From positions 1 to 10,222 of the forward strand of contig JADLBT010000209.1 of NCBI GenBank assembly GCA_020847555.1: a stretch of 10,222 bases of DNA, in the 5' to 3' direction. Below the pieces are notes generated by a model. The model was not told the DNA's origin. It did not search any database and saw nothing but the letters and a program-made list of their open reading frames with translations. Origin of the DNA: Gemmataceae bacterium. GTDB lineage: Bacteria > Planctomycetota > Planctomycetia > Gemmatales > Gemmataceae. Every line of letters begins with the position of its first letter. The first letter of the stretch is position 1. The translations under genes and the position numbers were made by a program. Shown here piece by piece: positions 1 through 5,977 of this stretch.

Positions 1-6
1 CAGCCC

Positions 7-65
7 CCAGCCCGGAGCGCCCGCGCCGGGCGCTTGTCGCGCCCGGCGCGGGCGCTCCGGGCTGG
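7..65. repeat. Perfect 27-bp-arm palindrome after the kinase-like gene
   Basis: The left arm (7-33) and right arm (39-65) are perfect reverse complements over 27 bases, around a 5-base loop ttgtc. The element begins 20 bases after the stop of the minus-strand kinase-like gene. It could form a very stable RNA hairpin and act as a transcript-end structure, but no T-run follows on either strand, so it is not a classical intrinsic terminator. Its core AGCCCGGAGCG resembles the core of the palindrome at 2255-2320, which suggests a dispersed repeat family. Confidence 0.85.
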
Positions 66-85
66 TAATTCCCGCTCTGGCACCC

Positions 86-1474
86 TTACAGCAGGAAGAA
101 CGCGATCCCGGCGCCGAGCAGGCAGGCAGCGCCGGCGATGGCGACGTAGATCATCGGATTGGCTCCCTCGTACCGTGGTTCGTCGTCGAGGGTCGGGCGC
201 CGGTCATACTGGACGGGCGGCTCGTGAATGGGCGCGGCTGGCCCGCCGCGCAGCGACTGCCGGTTCGGCAGCGACACGTTCCCGGTCGGTCGAGGCGTCT
301 GGACCGAAGGGGAGATGCCGCGGGCGGAGAACTCGTGGGCCGGGGCGTGGCGGCCAGCGTCGTGCCTGGCCGGGGCGGCACGCTCGGCGGCTACCTCCCG
401 CCCTCCCTGGAGCCGGAGCGCGGGGCGCGGGGCGGGGGCCGAGTTGCCGGCGAGCCCCCTCAGTGCTTCAACCGCCTCCCGCACATTGCCGTACCGTCCC
501 TCCGGCGCCTTTTTCATCAACCGCTCGACGATCTCCGTGAGTTCCGCCGGTACGTCCGGGTTCAGCTCACGCACCGGGGTCGGTTCCTTGAACTGATGCG
601 CCATCATCTTCTCGGCCGCGCTCCCCTCCGGGAACGGATACTGGCCGGTCAGGCAGTAATACAGGACACACCCCAGGCTGTACTGGTCGCCGGCCGGCGT
701 CAGGTTCGTCGGATCCATGATGCTCTCGGGGCTGGCGCAATCGAGCCCACTGGCCACCGAGTTCGCCGTGGACATGGTGTCCACCAGCGACTCGCCCTCG
801 GTTTCGGCGAGCAGACAGCCGATGCCGAAGTCGAGGATGTGGACCTGGCCGTCGGCCCCGACCTGGATGTTCGACGGCTTGAGCAGACCGTGGAACAGCC
901 CCTGGTGGTGGCACACCTCCAGCCCCTCGGCCACCTGCAGAGCGATTGCCGCGGCCTGCGTGTGCGGGAATTTGCCCTGCCGGGCGACCGCCTTGTCGAG
1001 CCCCTCGCCCTCGACGAAGGGCCAGGACAGGTAGTGCATGCTGCCGGACGTGCCGACGTCCACGAACGGGATGACAGCCGGGTGGCGGCACTGCTCGAAC
1101 GCACGCACCTTGCGGCGGGCGATGCGGACGTTCCACATGCTGCGTCGCGGGAGGACTTTCACCGCGTACCAGTTGCCGTCGTTCTTCGACGACGCCTTGT
1201 ACACCGTGCCCATGCTGCCGGCGCCGAGAGCGTCCATCAGGGTGTACGGCCCCAGGACGAACCCCTGCGTCTTGCCCTGGAGCAGGCGCTCGGCCTGGAA
1301 CTGGCTGAGGATGCCGCGGCCGATCAGGAACTCAGCGAGGGCTGGCGGATCCGCCTTCGGGTTGGTTTGCAGGAATTCGCCGACCAGCTGGTCGAGTTGG
1401 CCGCGGTCAATCAGGTTGCTGCGACGCAGATCCCAGACGAACCATTCACAGGCTCCTAGTTCAGTGCTCACCAT
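86..1474 (-). CDS. Tail-anchored Ser/Thr protein kinase-like protein, probable pseudokinase
   Basis: This 462-residue protein has a planctomycete-type architecture. Residues 1-75 are a helical N-terminal extension (ending in FQAERLLQGKTQGFVLGPY), 76-340 are a protein kinase fold, 341-440 are a low-complexity Pro/Arg-rich linker, and 441-462 are a hydrophobic C-terminal tail anchor (IYVAIAGAACLLGAGIAFFLL), so the kinase fold should face the cytoplasm. Visible motifs are the glycine loop GAGSMG (84-89), the ATP-binding Lys in YAVK (K106), DFG (215-217), and SPE in place of APE (248-250). The catalytic loop reads HGLLKPSN (195-202) where active kinases have HRDLKPxN, so the catalytic Asp is Leu. 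The helix C Glu also seems to be Lys (K122). Phosphotransfer is therefore doubtful and a scaffold or ATP-sensing role is plausible; this is inference. The start at 1474 was chosen because AAGGA lies 10 bases upstream and the extra upstream residues look unlike protein. The neighbouring STAS gene suggests a signalling link. Confidence 0.9.
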   Translation of the reverse strand: MVSTELGACEWFVWDLRRSNLIDRGQLDQLVGEFLQTNPKADPPALAEFLIGRGILSQFQAERLLQGKTQGFVLGPYTLMDALGAGSMGTVYKASSKNDGNWYAVKVLPRRSMWNVRIARRKVRAFEQCRHPAVIPFVDVGTSGSMHYLSWPFVEGEGLDKAVARQGKFPHTQAAAIALQVAEGLEVCHHQGLFHGLLKPSNIQVGADGQVHILDFGIGCLLAETEGESLVDTMSTANSVASGLDCASPESIMDPTNLTPAGDQYSLGCVLYYCLTGQYPFPEGSAAEKMMAHQFKEPTPVRELNPDVPAELTEIVERLMKKAPEGRYGNVREAVEALRGLAGNSAPAPRPALRLQGGREVAAERAAPARHDAGRHAPAHEFSARGISPSVQTPRPTGNVSLPNRQSLRGGPAAPIHEPPVQYDRRPTLDDEPRYEGANPMIYVAIAGAACLLGAGIAFFLL

Positions 1475-1518
1475 GACGGCGGCGTCCTTTATGTTAGGGA
1501 GTGGGCTCACGCAGGCCC

Positions 1519-1533
1519 GTCCCGATGCGGGAC
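1519..1533. repeat. Short hairpin in the kinase-like gene leader
   Basis: The 15-base sequence gtcccgatgcgggac is a perfect 6-bp stem with a 3-base loop, 45 bases upstream of the chosen start of the kinase-like gene. It would lie in that gene's 5' leader if transcription starts near the promoter proposed at 1630-1658. A second small palindrome, cctgcgcagg (1535-1544), adjoins it. No regulatory role can be shown. Confidence 0.4.
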
Positions 1534-1629
1534 TCCCTGCGCAGGAGGAGTTAGTTGTCTTGACCACCGCGAGGCACCGTCTGTTCCGAGCGGACGGGTT
1601 CGGCCGCGGATAGCAGTTTCTCCTGCGCT

Positions 1630-1658
1630 AACATGGGACACAAAAAGCGGGCTGTCAA
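1630..1658 (-). promoter_or_regulatory. Possible sigma70-type promoter for the kinase-like gene
   Basis: On the minus strand, positions 1658-1653 read TTGACA, a perfect -35 hexamer. After a 17-base spacer, 1635-1630 reads CATGTT, a weak -10 match (3 of 6). A start near 1623 would give a leader of about 150 bases before the gene start at 1474. This would let the kinase-like gene be transcribed independently of the STAS gene upstream of it. The -10 is poor, so this is tentative. Confidence 0.3.
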
Positions 1659-1684
1659 ATCGACCGGCCGGCAAGGGGGGGCAG

Positions 1685-1720
1685 GACGAGCAGGCGCGTC
1701 GCTTACGCTTCTAGCTCGTC
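1685..1720 (-). terminator. Hairpin downstream of the STAS gene
   Basis: The arms gacgagc (1685-1691) and gctcgtc (1714-1720) pair perfectly over 7 bp, and an inner stem gcgt/acgc (1696-1699 with 1705-1708) continues the hairpin. It begins 18 bases after the STAS stop codon. No T-run follows on the minus strand. On that strand the inner part reads AGAAGCGTAAGCGACG, which resembles a dispersed GC-rich repeat I recall from planctomycetes. A transcript-end structure is likely; the mechanism is unknown. Confidence 0.4.
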
Positions 1721-1738
1721 GTGTTTGGTCCGCCGGTT

Positions 1739-2188
1739 CTAACCTTTCGGACCGTTGGCGGGCCTGGTGAGACGTGCGACCGCGGCGACCGCGTCCGGTT
1801 CGACGCCGAACGGGGCGGATGACGACCCGCGGGCGTCGATCAGCCGGGAAGTCTGGAACACCTCTCGAACCTCCGGACGCAGCCCGCACAGCAGCATGTC
1901 GCCGCCCATCTCCTGCAACTTCTTGCGCAGGCTGAGGAGGGGGCGGAAGCCGCCGCTGCCGACGTACTCGACCCCCGACAGATCCACGACGACCTTGCGC
2001 GTTCCGTTCAGCGCGAGCGCTGCCAGTAACTCCTGGCGCACCTGGTCAATCAGGTCGAAATCCCCGCTTCGGAGTTGCGTGGGGGCGAGCGCCAGCACCA
2101 GGACGCCGTCCTGGGCGTTGCACTGAAGGTAGCGGTAGTACGGTTCGGCCATGATTGCTCGGATTGGCAGAGGATGGTTGTGGGCCAT
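1739..2188 (-). CDS. STAS-domain protein, anti-sigma factor antagonist-like
   Basis: A 149-residue single-domain protein of the SpoIIAA/RsbV (STAS) type. The fold is readable: an N-terminal strand (DGVLVLALAP), a helix around 44-60, the central strand VVVDLSGVEYV (66-76), the loop GSGGFRPLL (77-85), a helix, and the strand GGDMLLCGL (95-103) followed by the last helix. Such proteins bind anti-sigma or switch kinases and are controlled by phosphorylation of a Ser in the DSxG loop. Here the first Ser is kept (S78) but the Asp before it is Gly and the next residue is Gly, so phosphorylation is not assured. The start is uncertain: Met1 has an AGG only 3 bases upstream, and Met13 (2152), just before the conserved fold, has no clear ribosome-binding site. 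It lies 264 bases upstream of the kinase-like gene in the same direction, so a functional partnership is plausible but unproven. Confidence 0.88.
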   Translation of the reverse strand: MAHNHPLPIRAIMAEPYYRYLQCNAQDGVLVLALAPTQLRSGDFDLIDQVRQELLAALALNGTRKVVVDLSGVEYVGSGGFRPLLSLRKKLQEMGGDMLLCGLRPEVREVFQTSRLIDARGSSSAPFGVEPDAVAAVARLTRPANGPKG

Positions 2189-2254
2189 TTTCCTGAGTGA
2201 GTTTACCCTCTTCCGCGGGCGAACACAAACCCGAACCGCGCGTCAGAGGTGCTT

Positions 2255-2320
2255 TGTCCGAGCCCGCAGCGTCAGCGCGGGACGGGACTAAAACCCGCGC
2301 TGACGCTGTGGACTCGGACA
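2255..2320. repeat. Large 27-bp-arm imperfect palindrome between thrC and the STAS gene
   Basis: The left arm (2255-2281) and right arm (2294-2320) are reverse complements over 27 bases with two differences, around a 12-base loop. It lies 30 bases after the thrC stop codon and about 65 bases upstream of the STAS start. The core AGCCCGCAGCG followed by TCAGCGCGGG matches the palindrome at 7-65 closely. No T-run follows on the minus strand. It is probably a dispersed palindromic repeat that may also end or stabilise the thrC transcript. Confidence 0.8.
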
Positions 2321-2350
2321 GCGCCGGGATGCCCGCACTGCGGGTCCGGA

Positions 2351-3571
2351 TCACTCCCCAGCCAGTCGGGCGTAGTCCACCGGCTTGTGCTTGTCGAGTC
2401 GGGGCAGGTCGAGTGGCACCACCTCCGGGTACTTCTGCGCGGCGCCCGTGTTGAACACCACCACCTGCTCATCAGGCCGCACGCGCCCGTCGGCACGCAG
2501 CCTTTCCAGGCAGTCGAAGCAGACTGCCGTCTCCGGGCAGATGCCGATGCCCTCGCGTGCCGCCACGCGGCCCATCCACTCCACGATACGCTCCTCGCGC
2601 CCCGCGAGGGCGCAGCCGCCGCTCGCCCGGATCGCGTCGAGCATCATGAAGTCGCCCACCGCCGCCGGAACGCGCAGCCCGCTCGCGACGGTGTGAGCGT
2701 TCGGGAACGGCTCGGCGAAGCGCTCGCCCTGCTCGTATGCCCGCACGATCGGGGCACAGCCGTCGCTCTGGCAGCTCACCAGACGCGGGAGTTTCTCCGC
2801 CTTCAGCCACCCCAGCTCGCGCAGCTCCGCGAACGCCTTCCACATGCCGATCAGGCCGGTGCCGCCGCCGGTCGGGTACAGGATCACGTCCGGCAGCCGC
2901 CAGTCGAGTTGCTCGGCCAGTTCGAGCCCCATCGTTTTCTTGCCCTCCAGGCGGTACGGCTCCTTGAGAGTGGACACATCGAACCATCCCATGCGCTCGG
3001 TCCCCTCACGTACCAGGCGCCCGCAGTCGGTGATCAGGCCGTTGACGAGGAACACCCTGGCGCCGCACAGGTGCGCTTCGAGCTGGTTAATGCGCGGCGT
3101 GTCGTCGGGCATGAAGACGTACACCTCCATGCCGGCGCGGGCGCCGTAGGCGGCGATGGCGCCGCCCGCGTTGCCGGCCGTCGGGATCGCGAGGCGGCGC
3201 AGGCCGAAGTGGTGCGCCATGCTGACTGCTGCCGTCATGCCGCGGCTCTTGAAACTCGCGGTCGGCAGCTGCGACTCGTCCTTGACCAGCAGGTTCAGCA
3301 GCCCGAGTTCGCGGCCCAGGCGCGGGCACGGCAGCAGCGGCGTCATCCCCTCGCCGAGGGTGACCGGCTCCGTCCCGGCGGGCAGGGGCAGCAGTTCGCG
3401 GTAACGCCACAGCGACGGCGGCCGCGCGGTGAAGTCGGTCGGCCTGACCGCGGCGCGGACCCGGTCGAGGTCGTAGCGGACCCAGAGGGGCCGACCCTGG
3501 TGAACGGTGTGGACCTGGCCGGCCTCGAAGCGGGTGCCGTCGAGGGCGCTTTCCAGATGCGTAACGAACAT
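2351..3571 (-). CDS. thrC: Threonine synthase (PLP-dependent)
   Basis: A 406-residue fold-type II PLP enzyme that would convert O-phospho-L-homoserine to L-threonine in the cytoplasm, the last step of threonine synthesis. Visible motifs are DESQLPTASFKSRGM (98-112) with the Schiff-base Lys K108, TAGNAGG (131-137) as the substrate/PLP loop, and the phosphate-binding PTGGGTGLIGMWKAF (233-247). The N-terminal segment HLESALDGTRF...GRPLWVRYDL (5-35) matches the zinc-ribbon-like start of many bacterial threonine synthases, but the paired Cys residues are absent, so zinc is probably not bound. The start at 3571 has AAGGA 10 bases upstream. It is transcribed alone or after the XRE gene, with an inverted repeat between them. 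Other threonine-synthase-like or threonine dehydratase-like activities cannot be excluded from motifs alone, but the N-terminal segment favours threonine synthase. Confidence 0.92.
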   Translation of the reverse strand: MFVTHLESALDGTRFEAGQVHTVHQGRPLWVRYDLDRVRAAVRPTDFTARPPSLWRYRELLPLPAGTEPVTLGEGMTPLLPCPRLGRELGLLNLLVKDESQLPTASFKSRGMTAAVSMAHHFGLRRLAIPTAGNAGGAIAAYGARAGMEVYVFMPDDTPRINQLEAHLCGARVFLVNGLITDCGRLVREGTERMGWFDVSTLKEPYRLEGKKTMGLELAEQLDWRLPDVILYPTGGGTGLIGMWKAFAELRELGWLKAEKLPRLVSCQSDGCAPIVRAYEQGERFAEPFPNAHTVASGLRVPAAVGDFMMLDAIRASGGCALAGREERIVEWMGRVAAREGIGICPETAVCFDCLERLRADGRVRPDEQVVVFNTGAAQKYPEVVPLDLPRLDKHKPVDYARLAGE

Positions 3572-3594
3572 GGCGGGAAGTTCCTTGGGAGGGG

Positions 3595-3643
3595 AAAAAT
3601 CTAACCCCCCGCATCCCCTTCCCTGCCAGGAAAGGGGCAGGGG
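3595..3643 (-). terminator. Probable intrinsic terminator of the XRE gene
   Basis: The core stem is 3615-3623 with 3629-3637 (8 of 9 pairs) around the loop tgcca, extended by cccc (3607-3610) with gggg (3640-3643). Read on the minus strand, the stem is followed within a few bases by ATTTTT (3600-3595). It begins 15 bases after the XRE stop codon and ends just before the thrC ribosome-binding site. It is the only hairpin in this window with a T-rich tail. The C/G-run palindrome may itself be a dispersed repeat. Confidence 0.5.
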
Positions 3644-3658
3644 TTCAAACACGATGAA

Positions 3659-4138
3659 TCATCGCATGCGTGGCCCGCGGTCCTCCGGAGTTGGCGGGCG
3701 GTCCTTCTCCGCCAGCGCCTGCAGGGTGGTGAGGACCGCAGGTTTGAGGGTCGGATCGGCGAGGGCGGCACGCAGGTACAGAAAACCCATTTTCAGGTCG
3801 GCATCGTCGAGAATCGCGCGGCCGATTTCCTCCGCGGACGAGGCACGCCCCGGAGGGGGTTCGGGCGGCGCCGACTCGGCGCCGCGGGTGACCACCGCGG
3901 CCGGGCGCCCGCGGGTGCGGACGCGCTGCTTGCGGGCGCTGTTTGCCATCGCGTCCAACCGATCGCCATCGAGTACGAGGAGCCTGGCGATGGCCCTGGT
4001 CAGATCCTGCCTGGGGAGCAGGACGTCCTTCTCCAACTTGGCGATGGAGCTGGGGTCCACGCCGACCTGGTCCGCCAGCTCGCTCTGCGTCCAGCCCAGC
4101 CGCTCCCGCGCCTCGCGAATCACCGACCCGAGAGTCAT
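3659..4138 (-). CDS. XRE-family helix-turn-helix regulator
   Basis: A 159-residue protein. Residues 1-55 form a Cro/C1-type helix-turn-helix: IREARERLGWTQSELADQVG, then VDPSSIAKLEKD as the turn and recognition helix, and LPRQDLTRAIARLL closing the bundle. The TQSELA and SSIAKLE motifs are typical. A basic linker (68-80, RKQRVRTRGRP) and a Pro/Ala/Glu-rich stretch (85-100) lead to a helical C-terminal region (101-146, containing EEIGRAILDDADLKMGFLYLR) that I do not recognise; it may mediate dimerisation or ligand binding. The start at 4138 has the ribosome-binding site GAGAGGT a few bases upstream; the frame stays open to about 4399, but that extension has no protein-like character. It is a DNA-binding transcriptional regulator of unknown targets. 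No toxin or phage partner gene adjoins it, and it precedes thrC on the same strand with a probable terminator between. Confidence 0.85.
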   Translation of the reverse strand: MTLGSVIREARERLGWTQSELADQVGVDPSSIAKLEKDVLLPRQDLTRAIARLLVLDGDRLDAMANSARKQRVRTRGRPAAVVTRGAESAPPEPPPGRASSAEEIGRAILDDADLKMGFLYLRAALADPTLKPAVLTTLQALAEKDRPPTPEDRGPRMR

Positions 4139-4454
4139 CGGACACCTCTCTTTCCGCCCTTCCGTGATTGGAAAAAGCAGCCGTCGGGCGAGCCGCGTCC
4201 GCGGGGTCGCCCATCGTTGCTGGTTGTATGAAAACGTCCTGCTGGTTGCCGCGAAGAACTGCCGTCGCAGTCGCGAGGAGTGCCCGGCGAGGGGGAGAGC
4301 CCTCGCCTGAATCGATGGCGCTTCATTGAGCTTGTTCCGACCGCTCCTGTCCAGCCCTGTTGCGCGGTCGCCGGGCGGCCATTCCGACAAGGCAGTCAAT
4401 CAAGTCATGACAGACTTTCATTGAGCTGTATGCCTGGTGGCCCGCATTATTTCA
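4139..4454. other. Non-coding stretch upstream of the XRE gene
   Basis: About 315 bases with no convincing gene. It must hold the XRE gene's promoter on the minus strand, but I could not find a clear -35/-10 pair. A perfect 8-bp hairpin lies at 4286-4307 (ggcgaggg, 6-base loop, ccctcgcc). A second inverted repeat at its right edge is listed separately. Confidence 0.5.
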
Positions 4455-4462
4455 ATGCGGGC
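4440..4462. repeat. Perfect 9-bp hairpin at the left edge of the ATPase remnant
   Basis: gcccgcatt (4440-4448) and aatgcgggc (4454-4462) are perfect reverse complements around the loop atttc. The right arm contains the first ATG of the coding remnant that follows. It marks, with the palindrome at 4768-4822, the two edges of the remnant. Confidence 0.6.
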
Positions 4463-4768
4463 GCGGGTCGTCCTCCAGGACGGCACTGCCGCCTTCCCCG
4501 TGATCCCGCAGCAGGATCTTGTCGAGCGGCTGCGCTGCGGCGACACCGTGCTGCTCGAGGCGCAGGCGCGCGCCCTGCTGTTCCGCAACACCGGCGTGTC
4601 CGAGGTCGGCGAGGAGGCGCGCCTGGAGCGGCGCATCGGCCCCGACCGCGTCGAGGTGACGCTGCGCGACATCGAGCGCGCCGTCTTCCGCGCGTCCGCC
4701 GACCTGCGCGAGCAACTTGCCGTCACCACCACGCGCCTGCTCCCGCCGCGCTCCGCCGTCCTGTGCGG
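4455..4768 (+). pseudogene. Truncated coding remnant, possibly the N-terminal beta-domain of an AAA ATPase
   Basis: From 4455 the plus strand reads about 100 residues with strong G/C at third codon positions and protein-like composition: MRARVVLQDGTAAF, VERLRCGDTVLLEAQARALLF, VGEEARLERRI, VEVTLRDIERAVFRASADL. The pattern ...LRCGDTVLLEAQARALL resembles the OB-type domain (LRPGDEVLLNEAL type) ahead of the ATPase domain in proteasome-associated (ARC/Mpa-like) AAA proteins. This identification is from memory and tentative. No Walker A or B motif follows: the frame runs into the palindrome at 4768-4822 and then into sequence antisense to the deacetylase gene, ending near 4898. There is no ribosome-binding site before ATG 4455 (or GTG 4437). 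It looks like a decayed or deleted gene missing its catalytic part. A genuine small protein is the alternative. Confidence 0.4.
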
Positions 4769-4822
4769 CCAAGACGCCAGGAGCGCAAAGGCAGACCCCC
4801 TTTGCGCTCCTGGCGTCTTGGC
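4768..4822. repeat. Perfect 24-bp-arm palindrome after the deacetylase gene
   Basis: The arms 4768-4791 and 4799-4822 are perfect reverse complements over 24 bases, with a 7-base loop cagaccc. It begins 12 bases after the stop codon of the minus-strand deacetylase and sits exactly where the ATPase-like remnant loses coding character. The right arm contains TTTGCGCTCCTGGCGTCTTG, of a kind I recall as a scattered intergenic repeat in planctomycetes and some other bacteria. No T-run follows on the minus strand. Confidence 0.85.
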
Positions 4823-4834
4823 GCGCAACGGTTT

Positions 4835-5773
4835 TCATGCCCCCAGGAGTTGCTCCAGGTGGGCCTGTACCGACTCGGCCAGCGCGTCGAGGTCGTAACC
4901 GCCCTCCAGGCAGCTGACCAGCCGGCCCCCCGCGTGCGTCCTGGCCACGTCCAGCACGTCGCGCGTCATCGCGGCGAAATCATCCGTCTCCAGGTCAAGC
5001 GAGCCGATCGGGTCCGCCATGTGGGCATCGAAGCCGGCGCTGAGCAGCACCAGTTCCGGCCGGATCCTGTCCGCGGCGCGTTCGAGGGCACGCCTGAACC
5101 GGCCGCTGTACTCTTCGCGCGACGTGCCATGGCGAACCGGCTCGTTGAAGGTGCAGCCGAGTCCCCGGCCCTGACCCGTCTCGTCTCTGGCGCCGGTGCC
5201 GGGATAGAAACCGTGCCCGTAACGGTGGATGCTGAGAAAGAACACCTCGGGATCCTCGTAGAAGATGTCCTGTGTCCCGTTGCCGTGGTGAACGTCCCAG
5301 TCCACGATCAGAATGCGCGTCAGGCCGTGGGCGCGCCGGGCGTGGTCGGCGGCCAGGGCGACGTTGTTGAACAGGCAGAAGCCCATGCAGCGGTCCGGCG
5401 TGGCGTGGTGCCCTGGCGGGCGCACCAGGCATAGCGCCGTGCGCTCGACCCCGCGCAGCACCGCGCCCGTCGCCGCCACGCACGCGCCGGCCGCCGCCAG
5501 GGCGACGCGATACGACGCGGGAGAGACGACGGTGTCGGCGTCGATGCAACCGCCGCCGTGCCGGGCGATCGCGCGGACCTGCTCGACCTGCTCCGGGCTG
5601 TGGAGGTGCAGCACCACCTCCGGGGCGAGCGGTTCGTAGCTGCCGGGCGTGCAGCGGGCGACGAGGCCAGCCCCCTCCAGGCGGGCGGTGATGGCGCGAA
5701 GCCGGTTCGGGTTCTCGGGGTGGCGGCCGGTTTCGTGTTGCAAAAAGAGGGGGTCGCGATAGAGGAGCGTCAT
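4835..5773 (-). CDS. Histone deacetylase-family amidohydrolase (class II-like)
   Basis: A 312-residue zinc-dependent deacetylase of the HDAC/AcuC/acetylpolyamine-amidohydrolase superfamily, covering the whole domain. Motifs in order: HETGRHPENPNRL (13-25), RPPGHHA (118-124) with the active-site His pair H122/H123, DWDVHHGNGTQDIF (158-171) with zinc ligands D160 and H162, SAGFDAH (245-251) with the third ligand D249, and EGGY (290-293) with the transition-state Tyr Y293. All catalytic residues are present, so it should be active, removing acetyl groups from lysines, polyamines or another acetylated amine; the substrate cannot be read from sequence. No signal peptide is seen, so it is cytoplasmic. 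The start at 5773 has GAGG 8 bases upstream; an ATG at 5815 would add 14 residues that are unlike the family. It is divergent from the lactonase gene across about 200 bases, and a 24-bp palindrome follows its stop. Confidence 0.93.
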   Translation of the reverse strand: MTLLYRDPLFLQHETGRHPENPNRLRAITARLEGAGLVARCTPGSYEPLAPEVVLHLHSPEQVEQVRAIARHGGGCIDADTVVSPASYRVALAAAGACVAATGAVLRGVERTALCLVRPPGHHATPDRCMGFCLFNNVALAADHARRAHGLTRILIVDWDVHHGNGTQDIFYEDPEVFFLSIHRYGHGFYPGTGARDETGQGRGLGCTFNEPVRHGTSREEYSGRFRRALERAADRIRPELVLLSAGFDAHMADPIGSLDLETDDFAAMTRDVLDVARTHAGGRLVSCLEGGYDLDALAESVQAHLEQLLGA

Positions 5774-5977
5774 GGCGTCGGCCTCGGACGGGTGACGACA
5801 GGGACCATCTGACATGCCCGATAGTGTAGGCCGTCGCGCCGCGGGGGACAGCAAACTCGGACCGGGAAGTTTCCGTCGCCGGGCAGACCCTTCCTGGTGC
5901 TCCCGGCGGGTCATATCAAACCAGAGATGGCCCGTGCCGTGTCCGTTTCGCCCCCTTACCTCTCCGCGGAGATCCCG
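5774..5977. promoter_or_regulatory. Divergent intergenic region (deacetylase / lactonase)
   Basis: About 204 bases between two divergently transcribed genes, so it must hold both promoters. No -35/-10 pair with good spacing was convincing on either strand. A GGAG at 5968-5971 is the ribosome-binding site of the lactonase. Confidence 0.4.

Noticed and set aside
224..1459. 411-codon plus-strand open frame opposite the kinase-like gene
   Set aside because: It is an Arg/His/Leu-rich translation antisense to a gene with clear kinase motifs, with no recognisable domain.
2249..3604. 451-codon plus-strand open frame opposite thrC
   Set aside because: Composition is His/Arg/Ala/Gln-rich and motif-free. 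It is the antisense shadow of threonine synthase and also runs through the 2255-2320 palindrome.
4139..4399. 87-codon upstream extension of the XRE gene
   Set aside because: It lacks protein-like character and crosses a hairpin. The ATG at 4138 directly precedes the helix-turn-helix and has GAGAGGT upstream.
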